A stretch of 54,733 nucleotides of DNA from Planctomycetota bacterium (GCA_016220085.1 JACRIN010000057.1:1-54733); one strand, 5' to 3'; positions 43,496 through 53,301 are shown, numbered from the stretch's first letter. Program-made: numbers and translations. Notes: a model not told the origin generated them from the sequence alone.

Positions 43496-46400
43496 ATGCA
43501 ACGTCGCGTGCTCGCAGTGTTCGCGTTGGTGCTGGTCGTCACGGTCGGAATCGTCGTTTGGCGCTCGCTCACGGGCGCGCCCGCGACGCCAGCCGCGACC
43601 GAGAGCCCCGTATCCGTCCCGAAGCCCGCCGCGTCGCCCGGCGCGCTCGCCGGGGCGAAGCCGGACCTCGCGCGGCCGGCGGAGAAGCCCGCGGAAGCGC
43701 AACCCGTCGCCGCGCCCGAGCCGGTCGCGGTCGAGCCCGAGGCGCTCGCCGACCAGCGCGCGGTCGCCGCGCAAGGCGGCGTCGAGTTCGCGCTCGACGT
43801 GATCTGGCCGGCGGACGTGCCGGCGGACGAGCAGGCCGAGCTCGTGATCCAAGGCCGCAAGACCACCGACATCGTCGCGCGCTTGCCGTTGACCCGCGGC
43901 GGCGAGCACCGCTTCTTCCTGCCGAAGGAACACAACCGCGGCCGCGTCGTCGTCGAAGCGCGCTATCTCTACCTCGACGAGGCCGTGAAGCTCGACGTCG
44001 AGAAGCGTTCGAAGCCGTTGAGCTGCGAGCCGCACGTCGGCGCGTGGGTGCACGGTCGCGTGATCTTCCCTCCGGGCGTCGACGAGGCGGATCGCGACCT
44101 GTCGAAGTTCCGCGTCGGACGCCGCAGCTTCCGGATGGAGCGAACCGGCGACTTCACGAGCTCGCGCGGCTTCACGGGCGAGACCGTCGCGATCGCGCGC
44201 GACGGCACGTTCGAGTTCGGCGGTCTCCCGGCGGACATGCGGCACTCGCTGATCCTCGACCTGTCGACGTTCCCGACCCACGAGAAGGCGCTCGAGTCGA
44301 TCGAAGCGGGCATGTCGATCGTGCACGACATCGAGCTCGAGCTCGGCGCGAGCGTCTACGGCCGCGTCGTCGACGCCTCCGGCGCGCCGATCGCCGGCGC
44401 CGCCGTCGGTTGCGTCCCCGACTCGGACGACGAGCCGTCGGACGGCGATCGCAACGCGAAGAGCGACGACGCCGGCAACTTCGCGCTGCGCGGCTTCGAG
44501 CCGAACGCGCTGCGGCTGACCGCGGTGTGCAAGGGCTACTTGACCTACCACGGCGAGCCGCACGCGTACGTCGCGGGCGAGGCGCTGCGCGAGCAAGTGA
44601 TCACGTTGGAGCGCGGCAACGTGCTCGCGGGCATCGTGAAGTGGTCGGACGGCCGCCCCGCCGACGGCGCGGCGTTGCGGGTGACCGATCTTGGAGCGTC
44701 CGACGACGACCGGATCTACTTTGGGTCGGAACCGACCGCGGCGAAAGCCGACGCGCAGGGAGCGTTCGAGATCAGCGGCCTCGGCGACGGCCCGTTCGAG
44801 CTGCGCGCCGATCTGACGCAGGTGGTGGCCGGTGAAGGCCGCAAGAAGTCGCGCAAGCCGTGGCGCGCGACGTTGGAGTCGGTCGAGCCGGGTCGACGCG
44901 ACCTGGTGCTCGTGCTCGAACCGCCGCGCGCGCTGGTCGGCACCGTACGCGACGACCTCGGCCGGCCGGTGACGAAGTTCTCGGTCACCGCGACGCCGAT
45001 CGACGCGAGCGGAGGTCCCAATTGGGGGCGCGCCGTCAGGCAAGGGTTCGACGACGAGACCGGTGCGTTCCGGGTCGAGAAGGTTCACCCGGGCACGTGG
45101 GAGGTGTCCGTCGAGGCCGCGGGCTATCTCGACAGCGAGGACCAGCGCGTCGTCGTCGCCGACGACGAGTCGGAGCTCGAAGTCGTCTGTGCGCGCGGCG
45201 CGACGGTGTCGGGCAAGGTGCTCGATCCGACCGGTAAGCCGCTCGCCGGCGCGCGGCTCGCAGTCAGCGCGCTCGATGACGAGGACCACTTCTCGAGCCG
45301 CAACTGCACGAGCGACGCCGACGGCGAGTTCGAGTGCACCGCGTTGCCGACGGGCCGCGTCGCGCTGCAGGCGGTCCACTCGAACTACGCGGTGAGCGAG
45401 CGAGAGACGCTCGACCTCGCGCCCGGCGTCGCGCTCGCGGGGCTCACGATGCACATGCGCCTCGGCGGCAGCGTCGACGTCCAGGTGCTGTCGGCCGCGG
45501 GAATCGATCCGAGCGATCACTATGTGTCCCTCTCGCCGGTCGAGGACGATCGCGACTACGAAGCCGACTCGGAGTCCACCGACGACAAGGGGCACGCGCT
45601 CTTCGCGCACGTCGTGCCCGGCCGCTACGACGTGACGTCCTGGCACGACGGCGGCAGCAGCGCGAAGGGCACCGTCGAGGTGTTCGAGGGCCGTAGGTCG
45701 AGCATCGTGATCGGACGCGCCGACGGCGTCGCGATCCGCGTCAGCGGTCGAGTCACCGCGGGTTCGAAGCCGTTGGAGGGTGCGAGCGTCAGCTTCCACT
45801 TCCGTGGCAAGGACGAGGACGTCGGGAATCGCTGGGAACAGACCGACGGCGAGGGACGTTACGAGCTGGTGCTCGACCGACCGGGCCCGTGGGGCGTCAG
45901 CGTCAACGCCGGCGGCTCGTCGCAGCAAGAGGAGCTCGACGTGCCGCTCGCGCCGACGTTCACGCACGACGCTACGTTTGGGACCGGCTCGATCTCGGGC
46001 ACCGCGGTCGATCTGGACCGCAAGCCGATCGCGAGCCTCGGAGTCGCGTTGGTGGAGGACGGCGGCGAGCACGATGGCCGCAACGTCGGTTGGACGCAAA
46101 CCGACGGCCGCGGCCGCTACACGTTCGCGAACGTGTCGACGGGTCGCTATCGCGTCACGACGCGCGACTTCGACGGGTCTTCTGGCGGCCTCGCGCCCGG
46201 GTCGCGCGACGGAATCCAACTCGCGGCGGGGCAGAAGCTCGAAGGCCAGGATCTGCAGCTCGCGGCCGGAGGCAAGCTCGACGTCCGCATCGTCGGCGTC
46301 GAGTCGACCGGTGACCTCTGGGTCCAGGTGGCGGACGCGGCTGACGAGAACCTCGCCTCCGAGAACCTCGACAACGGGAGCCGTCGCGTCGAGGTCGATT

Positions 46401-46768
46401 CGCTGCCGGCGGGCCGCGTGCGCGTCGTCGCGTGGGGCGAAGGCGTGCGCTCGGCGTCGGTCTACGTCGAGGTGGTCGCGGGCGCGTCGCGCACGGTCGA
46501 GCTCGAGCTCGTCCCCGAAGCGAAGGCGACCGTGCACCTGGTAGACGCGAACGGCCAGGCGGTCAACGGCCATGCGACGCTGCGCCGCTCCGACGTCGAC
46601 AAGGCGACCGACTACGGCGGCGACGCGCGCGCGGAGCACGTCTTCGGCCGCCTCGTGGCCGGTTCCTATCACGTCGAGGCGACGACCGAGGCCGGCGCGA
46701 AGGGCTCGCTCGACTTCGAGCTCGCCACGGGCGAGTCGAAGACGGTCGAGGTCGTGCTCTCCAACTAG
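43496..46768 (+). CDS. Large membrane-anchored carboxypeptidase-regulatory-like repeat protein
   Basis: 1090 residues from ATG 43496. A basic MQRR start and a hydrophobic helix (about 5-22) form a signal anchor, then a Pro/Ala-rich linker (about 27-85) and beta-sandwich repeats. At least six repeats show G-x-V-x-D-x-x-G-x-P-[LIV]-x-G-A-x-V, for example GRVVDASGAPIAGAAV and GKVLDPTGKPLAGARL, the hallmark of carboxypeptidase-regulatory-like (transthyretin-like) domains. Sequence between repeats is acidic and may bind cations. Such proteins are typically extracytoplasmic and structural or adhesive. It ends in ATGESKTVEVVLSN, loosely similar to the tails of the three following paralogs. Ends 3 bp before the next gene. 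Confidence 0.88.
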   Translation: MQRRVLAVFALVLVVTVGIVVWRSLTGAPATPAATESPVSVPKPAASPGALAGAKPDLARPAEKPAEAQPVAAPEPVAVEPEALADQRAVAAQGGVEFALDVIWPADVPADEQAELVIQGRKTTDIVARLPLTRGGEHRFFLPKEHNRGRVVVEARYLYLDEAVKLDVEKRSKPLSCEPHVGAWVHGRVIFPPGVDEADRDLSKFRVGRRSFRMERTGDFTSSRGFTGETVAIARDGTFEFGGLPADMRHSLILDLSTFPTHEKALESIEAGMSIVHDIELELGASVYGRVVDASGAPIAGAAVGCVPDSDDEPSDGDRNAKSDDAGNFALRGFEPNALRLTAVCKGYLTYHGEPHAYVAGEALREQVITLERGNVLAGIVKWSDGRPADGAALRVTDLGASDDDRIYFGSEPTAAKADAQGAFEISGLGDGPFELRADLTQVVAGEGRKKSRKPWRATLESVEPGRRDLVLVLEPPRALVGTVRDDLGRPVTKFSVTATPIDASGGPNWGRAVRQGFDDETGAFRVEKVHPGTWEVSVEAAGYLDSEDQRVVVADDESELEVVCARGATVSGKVLDPTGKPLAGARLAVSALDDEDHFSSRNCTSDADGEFECTALPTGRVALQAVHSNYAVSERETLDLAPGVALAGLTMHMRLGGSVDVQVLSAAGIDPSDHYVSLSPVEDDRDYEADSESTDDKGHALFAHVVPGRYDVTSWHDGGSSAKGTVEVFEGRRSSIVIGRADGVAIRVSGRVTAGSKPLEGASVSFHFRGKDEDVGNRWEQTDGEGRYELVLDRPGPWGVSVNAGGSSQQEELDVPLAPTFTHDATFGTGSISGTAVDLDRKPIASLGVALVEDGGEHDGRNVGWTQTDGRGRYTFANVSTGRYRVTTRDFDGSSGGLAPGSRDGIQLAAGQKLEGQDLQLAAGGKLDVRIVGVESTGDLWVQVADAADENLASENLDNGSRRVEVDSLPAGRVRVVAWGEGVRSASVYVEVVAGASRTVELELVPEAKATVHLVDANGQAVNGHATLRRSDVDKATDYGGDARAEHVFGRLVAGSYHVEATTEAGAKGSLDFELATGESKTVEVVLSN

Positions 46769-46771
46769 GCC

Positions 46772-49177
46772 GTGACTCGCCGACCGTCGTTCGCCGTCGC
46801 AGCGCTCGCCGTGCTCGCGCTCGGCGCGCTCGGCGCGTGGTGGTTCGCGCGCGAGCGGTCGCAGGCGCTCGAGCTCGCTTCGACCGAGCGCGCGACTCGC
46901 GACGCGGCCGCGCCGACCGCTGCCGATTCGCTGATGGCCCCTGCGCTCGAGGTCCGCGAACTCGTCGCGCCCGTCTCGACCTCCGTGGACTCCGCGATCG
47001 AGCGCGCGTCGGTCGCCGATCCGCTCGTTCTCGCGGGTCGCGTCGTCTTCGGCGATGGTCGTGGCGCGTTCTCTGCGCCGATCGTGGTGCGTTCGATCGC
47101 CGAACCGAGCTTCGAGCTCGAACTCGACTCCGACGTGGTCGGCGCGTTCCGTTGCGAGGTGCCGTCGGCGGGTCCGTACGTGGTCCGTGCGTCGAAGAGT
47201 CGTGCGCCGATCGGCGGGATCGGTGAACGGATCGAGTGCCGCGTCGAGCTCGCGAACGTCGTCGCGCCGGCGCTCGGGCTCGAGTTGGTGCTGGCGGCGC
47301 CGTTCGAAGTTCGCGGCCGGGTGGTCGACGCGCGCGGCGAGCCGCTCGCCGACGCGCGGATCCGCGCGACCGCGATCGCGCCTCCGTCCGTCGACGGTCG
47401 GATGACCGGCAAGACTGACATCGAGCTCGTGCGCTCGCCGGAGGGGCGTTTCACGCTGATCCTGCCGCGCGGCGGCGCGTGGCGCGTGGCCGCAGACGCG
47501 CGTTGTCGCGCTCCGTCGAAGCCGGAGGAACTCGAGGTCGTCGGCGTGCATCCCGAGCTCGAGCTCGTCTGCGGCGAGACGGCGATCGTCACCGGTCGCG
47601 TGCTCGACCCGGATGGACGTCCGCTCGCGAACGCGACGGTCGAAGGCGCTCGGAGCAGCGCGGAGCTCGACTTCGACTTCGTCGGCGGCGATGTCACCGA
47701 CGAGGACGGCAACTTCCGACTCGGCTGCGTCTTGCCGGGCGAGTCCACGCTGTTCGCGAGTTCGCCCGAGTTCGTCGTCGGACCGGCACAGACGCTGACG
47801 CTCGCCCCGGGCGAACGGCGCGACGGCATCGAGCTCCGGGTCGCTCGCGGAGCCAAGCTCGTCGTGCTGATCGACTGCCGGTTCGCGGACCCGGAACGCC
47901 GTGCGTACTGCAACATGTTGGCAGGCGGTTCATTGGTCGAGCGGGAGGCCGAGTTCGAGGCGATCTACGGAGCCGATGCGCGGGTGCGGATCGAGTCGAC
48001 TCCGCTCCGGCCGGGGAACTACGGGCTCTCCATCGAGCTCATGGACCGTGTGGGCGAGCGCAGCTTGGAGGCGCAACTCCGATTGATCGACGGGGAAACG
48101 ACCGAGCTCCGGTTCGTCGACGAGTTCGCGCCGGCGTTGACGCTGTCGGGCCGCGTGCTCGCGCGCGGATCGCCGGTGCGCGGCGCGCGGCTCACGTTCA
48201 CCGCGGACGGTCCGCGGCCGCTGCGAATCGAGAGCGAGACCGACGAGTTTGGTCGCTACTCCGCGGTGCTGGCGAGCTCCGGCCGCTGGAACGCGGAGGT
48301 CGCGACCGACGCGGGCGAGCTCGATTTCGCGCTCGATGTGCCGACGGGCTCGGAGTGGACGCACGACTTCGAGCTCGGCACGGCGTCGATCGCGGGCCGC
48401 GTCGTGTTCGACGGGGAAGACCCGGAGCGGACGAGGGCGCTACGTCGATCGGTCGCGCTCTCGAGCGCGCGCGGAGCTGCGCGCGAGGTCCGGCTGGTCG
48501 TCAAGGCGGCGGCGGACGGCACATTCGTCTTCGACGCGGTGCCGCCCGGCGTGTACACGCTGTCGGCGTCGGAGCATGCGCTGACGCAGCACGGTGGCTC
48601 GGGCCGCTTCTCTGCGTCGCTCGAGAACGTCCGCGTGGAATCCGGCGAGACGCGCACGGGGTTGGAGCTCGTGCTGCGCCCGCCCGCGACGATCGAGGTG
48701 CGCGTTTCCGGGCTCGGGCCCGGACACCTCGAAGTCTGCGATCGGGAGCGGCGGCTCGCGTCGCGTGTGCTCGACGTCGTCGACGGTCCTTCCGCGGGCG
48801 GGTTCTCGAACTTGCCGCCGGGACGTGCGCGCGTGTGGGTTCGGGGCACGGATCGAGCGGCCGTCTCGCCGTGGCTCGTGCTCGAACCCAGCGCATGGCG
48901 CGTCGTCGAGCTCGAGGCGAGCCCGGGCGGCTTCGCTGCGATCCGCGTCGAGGTCCCGAACGGCGATGCACGCGAACGTCCGCTGCGCATCCAGGACGCG
49001 GTCGAGCACGGATTCGTGCCCGCGGCGTGGGGCGATGGTTCGCGCGACCACCCGCGCCACGGACCGCTGCCGCCGGGCGAGTACGAGGTGGTCGTCGGCA
49101 AGGGCGCGAACGAGCGAGTCGAGCGCTTCACGATCCGCGCGGGCGAGACCACCGAGGTCGTCGTGCGCGTCGAGTGA
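46772..49177 (+). CDS. Membrane-anchored repeat protein, paralog 2
   Basis: 801 residues from GTG 46772, 3 bp after the previous stop. Signal anchor (about 7-25) followed directly by WWFARERSQALELA, a 14-residue block repeated exactly in the protein at 50848. Carboxypeptidase-regulatory-like repeats include GRVVDARGEPLADARI, GRVLDPDGRPLANATV and GRVLARGSPVRGARL. The C terminus (GETTEVVVRVE) is identical to those of the next two paralogs. Function unknown; probably an envelope-facing structural protein. No Shine-Dalgarno of note, so translation may be coupled to the preceding gene. Confidence 0.87.
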   Translation: MTRRPSFAVAALAVLALGALGAWWFARERSQALELASTERATRDAAAPTAADSLMAPALEVRELVAPVSTSVDSAIERASVADPLVLAGRVVFGDGRGAFSAPIVVRSIAEPSFELELDSDVVGAFRCEVPSAGPYVVRASKSRAPIGGIGERIECRVELANVVAPALGLELVLAAPFEVRGRVVDARGEPLADARIRATAIAPPSVDGRMTGKTDIELVRSPEGRFTLILPRGGAWRVAADARCRAPSKPEELEVVGVHPELELVCGETAIVTGRVLDPDGRPLANATVEGARSSAELDFDFVGGDVTDEDGNFRLGCVLPGESTLFASSPEFVVGPAQTLTLAPGERRDGIELRVARGAKLVVLIDCRFADPERRAYCNMLAGGSLVEREAEFEAIYGADARVRIESTPLRPGNYGLSIELMDRVGERSLEAQLRLIDGETTELRFVDEFAPALTLSGRVLARGSPVRGARLTFTADGPRPLRIESETDEFGRYSAVLASSGRWNAEVATDAGELDFALDVPTGSEWTHDFELGTASIAGRVVFDGEDPERTRALRRSVALSSARGAAREVRLVVKAAADGTFVFDAVPPGVYTLSASEHALTQHGGSGRFSASLENVRVESGETRTGLELVLRPPATIEVRVSGLGPGHLEVCDRERRLASRVLDVVDGPSAGGFSNLPPGRARVWVRGTDRAAVSPWLVLEPSAWRVVELEASPGGFAAIRVEVPNGDARERPLRIQDAVEHGFVPAAWGDGSRDHPRHGPLPPGEYEVVVGKGANERVERFTIRAGETTEVVVRVE
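46829..46878 (+). repeat. 50-bp exact direct repeat, copy 1 of 2
   Basis: The DNA coding for the block WWFARERSQALEL is identical over 50 bp at 46829-46878 and 50899-50948, synonymous positions included. Identity at synonymous sites points to recent duplication or gene conversion. Confidence 0.9.
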
Positions 49178-49218
49178 CGCGAGCGGATTGCGTCACGGCC
49201 GCGGAAGGCGAGACTAGG
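49085..49218 (+). repeat. 134-bp near-identical direct repeat, copy 1 of 2
   Basis: Covers the last about 31 codons of paralog 2, its stop, and the spacer up to GACTAGG before paralog 3. The matching copy lies 1621 bp downstream (50706-50839), with only a few mismatches. The 41-bp non-coding spacer (49178-49218) is identical. Confidence 0.92.
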
Positions 49219-49224
49219 CATCCG

Positions 49225-50798
49225 ATGCGCCGCGTCGTCCTCTCGATCGCGCTCTTGGCGACTGTGTTCGTGGTGTGGTGGGTGTTCGCCCCGCAGGACT
49301 CCGTGGTGGACACGGCCGACCGCGTCGCGCCGCGCGTCCCGAGCGTTGCACGAGGTCCTGAGGTTCGCGTGCCGATCGACGAGTTGCGTGTTTCGCGCGG
49401 AGTGACGGCCGAGTTGCAGTCCTCCGGGCTCGACGATGTGTCCAACGAGACCGCTGTTCCAAGCGAGGCGACGGTCACGTTCGTCGTCACGGTCGGGTGT
49501 ATCACGAGCGACGCCAGCCGTGGCGGCGTGTGCTACGTACGTCGCGCGGTTCCTCCTTACGCCGAGTGGGAGTCTCCGATCCTGACGGTCGACAGCCCGA
49601 CGCAAGTCCGGATCGAGTCAACGCCGTTGCCGCTCGGCCCGTACGAAGTCGTGGTTTTCGTTTCCGACCATCTGGGTTGGCGCGTCGCGTCGCGGCGGGT
49701 CGTCGCGAGCGAGGGCGGACAGCTCGACGTTCGCTTCGTCGACGCCCTGGAGGCTGCGCTCGCGGTCTCCGGTCGGGTCACGACTCGTGGCGTTGCGGTT
49801 CCGCAGGCTCGAGTCGATTTCGAGGTGGACTGGCCGCGGTGGATTCAGTCGACGACGGACACGGACGAGTTCGGTCGCTTCGAGCTCTCGCTCGTGCGCG
49901 CCGGACGCTGGCGGGCGACCGTGCGCACCGACGAAGGGGAGACCGCGGCCTGGCTCGACGTGCCGAACACCCGGTCTGGACCCACGACCTCGAGATCGGT
50001 GGCGGGGCGATCGCCGGAATGCTCGTGTGCGCGCGAGCGGGGGCCGAGCCGCTGAATGCCGCCCATCGTCGCGTCGAGCTCGCGAGTGCTCCCGACGCGA
50101 CGCCGCGGGTCCGGCGATCGATCGCGGCGGCCGCGGATGGGAGCTTCGCGTTCAACGCGGTGCCGCCGGGTCGCTACACGCTGACGGCGAAAGAGAACTT
50201 GATGACGCAGCATGGCGGTCCGAAGCGCTTCGCCCCGCCGCTCGAGGACGTCGCCGTCGCGCCGGGAGAAGACGTGCGCGGACTCCAGCTCGTCCTGCGC
50301 GACGCAGCGGCGATCGTGCTTCGCGCACCTGTGGCGCGGGCCGGCCACGTGTGCGTCTGCGATCGCGGTTCGCGACTGAACTACTTCGTCGTGGAGCCCG
50401 TCGACGATCGGTGGAATCGCACGCTCGACGACATCCGTCCCGGGCGGGTTCGCGTGCTGGCGGTGAGCGGGGAACTCGCCGCGCTCTCGCCATGGCTCGA
50501 CCTCGAGTCCGGCGAGCACCGCGAAGTCGCCGTCGAGCTCCAACCCGGCGGGTGGGCATCGTTGCACTTCGAGTTCGCGATCCCCGACGCGCTTGGACCG
50601 CCGTGGCGCGTTCAGGACTTCCGCGAGCACGCGTTCGTCCCCGGCGGAACCGGCGAAGCCGCGCGGAGCGGGACGCGCTACGGCCCGCTCCCGCCCGGCG
50701 AATATGAGGTGGTGGTCGGCAAGGGCGCGAACGAGCGAGTCGAGCGCTTCACGATCCGCACGGGCGAGACCACCGAGGTCGTCGTGCGGGTCGAGTGA
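49225..50798 (+). pseudogene. Repeat protein, paralog 3, broken by a 1-nt frameshift
   Basis: ATG 49225 gives a signal anchor (VVLSIALLATVFVVWW) and frame 1 runs to about 49970; similarity to paralog 2 then continues in another frame to the stop at 50798. The break falls in a CCC run (49970-49972): with one more C the protein reads N-T-P-V-W-T-H-D-L-E-I, matching EWTHDFELG in paralog 2. Read straight, frame 1 stops at 50055 and gives a truncated product with a novel tail. The intact protein would be 524 residues, shorter than its neighbours. Both sides keep coding-like codon use, so the mutation is recent or is a sequencing error. Confidence 0.85.
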
Positions 50799-50839
50799 CG
50801 CGAGCGGATTGCGTCACGGCCGCGGAAGGCGAGACTAGG
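50706..50839 (+). repeat. 134-bp near-identical direct repeat, copy 2 of 2
   Basis: End of paralog 3, its stop, and the spacer before paralog 4. See copy 1. The final about 38 bp of coding sequence and stop recur again at the end of paralog 4 (53263-53300). Confidence 0.92.
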
Positions 50840-50847
50840 GGCTCGCG

Positions 50848-53298
50848 ATGAATCGCTCGCTCGCGCTGGTCGTCGGAGTCGTGCTCGCCGCGCTCGTGCT
50901 CGGCGCGTGGTGGTTCGCGCGCGAGCGGTCGCAGGCGCTCGAGCTCGCGCAGACGGAGCAAGCGACTCGCGAGTCCTCCGCGCCGACCGCTGCCGATCCG
51001 CTCGTGGCGCCGACGCTCGCCGTCGCATCGACTGTGCCGAGCGCGCCAACGGCTTCCGATCCGCCCGCCGACGAGCGCGCGACCGTCGCGGGCAACCTCG
51101 TCCTCGCCGGCCGAGTCGTGTGGGGCAACGGCTCGTTCGCCGGCGACGCGGCGGTCACGATCCGCTCCGAACGCGACGCGAGCTTCGCGTCCGACTTCCG
51201 CAGCGATTCGCTCGCCAACTTCCGCGTCGAGGTGCCCGATCGCGGCCCGTATCGTCTGACGGCGGAGCGCACGAAGCGCGGTCGGGGCTCCGGTTTTCCC
51301 GCGGAAGGCGTGCCGTGTCGCGCGCTCGCGAGCGGGGTGCTCGCGCCGCGCAGCGACGTCACGCTGGTGCTCGCAGGCGAGTTCGAGGTGCGCGGCCGGG
51401 TGCTCGGCGCCGACGGTGTCCCGCCGCGTTCGTTCCACGTCCGCGCGCGGGCCGTCGGCGACGAGCTTTCGCTCGAGCGAGTCGTGAGCGAGGAGTTCAT
51501 GCCGCTCGACGGACATTTCGCGCTGGCCCTGCCCGCCGGCGGGGTGTTGCGAATCGCCGCCGAATCGGCGTGCGCGGCGAGCTCGGAAGAGGTCGAGCGG
51601 CCGGTCCGCGGCGTGGTCGACGACGTCGAGCTCGTCTGCGGCGCGTCCGCCGCGCTGCGCGGCTTCGTCGTCGGGCCCGACGGCGCTCCGGTCGCCCGCG
51701 CGAAGGTCCGGTGCGAGTCCAGGCCGACGATCGCCGACCGCGTGTTCGTGACGATCCACCCGCGCGAGTGGGAGTCGCAGCCCGACGGCTCGTTCGAGAT
51801 CGGATGCCTCGATCCCGGTCTCCTGCGGTTGACCGCCGTCTCCGACGAGTTCACGGAGAGCGAGCCGCTCGAGCTCGAGCTCGCCGCAGGCGAGTTCCGC
51901 GACGGGCTCGTGCTCCGTTTGCGCCGCGGCGCGACGCTCGACGTGTGCGTCGATTTCGCGACGCCCGACGCCGAGCGCGAAGTCGACGTCGAGTTGCTCG
52001 ATCGAGAGAAGCGCACGCCCCGCTGCGCGCTCGGCGAGCCGAGCTCCAAGGAGCCGACGCGTGTTCGCTTCCATCACGAGAACGCGCCGCTCGGTGACTT
52101 CGACCTCGAGGTCACGATCGGCGACGTGCTCGGCTATCGCACGCTCGAGGTGCCGATCACGCTGCGAGCCGGTGGAGCCGAGACCGTCGAGCTCGTCGAC
52201 GACGTTCGCCTGCGCACGGTGCTCGCGGGCCGGGTGACGCTCGACGGCGAGCCTGTCGCGGACGCGTTGCTGTCGGTGGCGAGCTTCACGACGGACTTCT
52301 TCAGCGTCGCTGAGACGACCGACGCCGATGGTCGCTTCGAATGCCGCTTGGCGCGCGCCGGCGATTGGAGCGTCGAGATCGAAGCGGTCGGCCTCGGCGC
52401 GAGGAGCATGGACGCTCGCGGCACGCGAGCGAGCATCGGGGAGGACCGGAGTTGGCGTGCGCACATCGCGGTGCCCGAGGTCGATCGCTGGCAGGTCGAG
52501 GTCGAGCTCGGCGGCGCCGCGCTCGCCGGGCGGGTCGTCGGCTTCGGCACGGGTTCCGTCGGCGGGGAAGTCTCGCTTTCGCCGGTCGGCACGCCGTCGG
52601 TGAGTTCGAGCGACAGCGTCGACCTCGATGAGAACGGCGCGTTCGCATTCGAGTCGCTGCCGCCCGGGACGTACCGACTGGAGTTTTGTTCCCCGGCGAG
52701 TCGCGCGGATACCGAACGTGTCGTGGCGCCGCTCGAAGTGAGCCTCGCGCGAGGGGAGCGACGCACGGGGGTCGAGCTCGCGCTCGAACGCGGCAGCAAG
52801 GTCATCCTGCGCTTGCGCGGCTTCCCGAGCGGTGTGGACGACGGCCGCGCGTACTTGCTCGCACGCAACGGGTTCCGCTCGTCGGCCAGGATCACCGTGC
52901 AGGACGACCGCGTGTTCGCGGTCTTCGAGCCCGTGCCGCTGGGCGAGTACCGCGCCTTCGCGTGCGTCGACAGGAGCTACGGATATTCCGAGTGGATCGC
53001 GCTGACGGAAGCCCGACACGAGGTCGACCTCGCAGCCCGTCCGCCGGCGCGCGTCGTCGTGCGCGAGCCGACCACGGAGGGCGCGCCGTCGATCTGCGAC
53101 TTCGCGGTGCTGCCGCGTGGGGAGAGGCTCGAGGTGCCGGTGTGCTCCGACGAGCGACCGGACGGTCGGAGCTATGCGCTCTTCGTTCCGCCGGGCGAGT
53201 GGAATCTGCGGGTCGACCTCGCCGATGGCCGCACGTCGCTGCAACCTTTCACCGCGCGCCTCGGCGAGACCACCGAGGTCGTCGTGCGCGTCGAGTGA
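50848..53298 (+). CDS. Membrane-anchored repeat protein, paralog 4
   Basis: 816 residues from ATG 50848. Signal anchor (about 5-20), WWFARERSQALEL block at about 21-33, then Ala/Thr/Pro-rich linker and carboxypeptidase-regulatory-like repeats such as GFVVGPDGAPVARAKV and GRVTLDGEPVADALL. It ends in GETTEVVVRVE like paralogs 2 and 3, but its preceding residues differ, so only the last dozen codons are shared. Ends 3 bp before the convergent phosphatase gene, without visible terminator. Role unknown, presumably the same as its neighbours. Confidence 0.87.
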   Translation: MNRSLALVVGVVLAALVLGAWWFARERSQALELAQTEQATRESSAPTAADPLVAPTLAVASTVPSAPTASDPPADERATVAGNLVLAGRVVWGNGSFAGDAAVTIRSERDASFASDFRSDSLANFRVEVPDRGPYRLTAERTKRGRGSGFPAEGVPCRALASGVLAPRSDVTLVLAGEFEVRGRVLGADGVPPRSFHVRARAVGDELSLERVVSEEFMPLDGHFALALPAGGVLRIAAESACAASSEEVERPVRGVVDDVELVCGASAALRGFVVGPDGAPVARAKVRCESRPTIADRVFVTIHPREWESQPDGSFEIGCLDPGLLRLTAVSDEFTESEPLELELAAGEFRDGLVLRLRRGATLDVCVDFATPDAEREVDVELLDREKRTPRCALGEPSSKEPTRVRFHHENAPLGDFDLEVTIGDVLGYRTLEVPITLRAGGAETVELVDDVRLRTVLAGRVTLDGEPVADALLSVASFTTDFFSVAETTDADGRFECRLARAGDWSVEIEAVGLGARSMDARGTRASIGEDRSWRAHIAVPEVDRWQVEVELGGAALAGRVVGFGTGSVGGEVSLSPVGTPSVSSSDSVDLDENGAFAFESLPPGTYRLEFCSPASRADTERVVAPLEVSLARGERRTGVELALERGSKVILRLRGFPSGVDDGRAYLLARNGFRSSARITVQDDRVFAVFEPVPLGEYRAFACVDRSYGYSEWIALTEARHEVDLAARPPARVVVREPTTEGAPSICDFAVLPRGERLEVPVCSDERPDGRSYALFVPPGEWNLRVDLADGRTSLQPFTARLGETTEVVVRVE
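50899..50948 (+). repeat. 50-bp exact direct repeat, copy 2 of 2
   Basis: Identical to 46829-46878; lies after the signal anchor of paralog 4. Paralog 3 does not carry it. Confidence 0.9.
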
Positions 53299-53301
53299 CG
53301 C

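Noticed and set aside
42713..47551. 1612-codon open frame on the minus strand opposite the exporter and first repeat proteins
   Set aside because: Extremely Arg/Ala/Glu-rich with no domains; mirror of real plus-strand genes with clear motifs. Same reasoning excludes the 26434-30219 plus-strand and 1166-4078 minus-strand frames.
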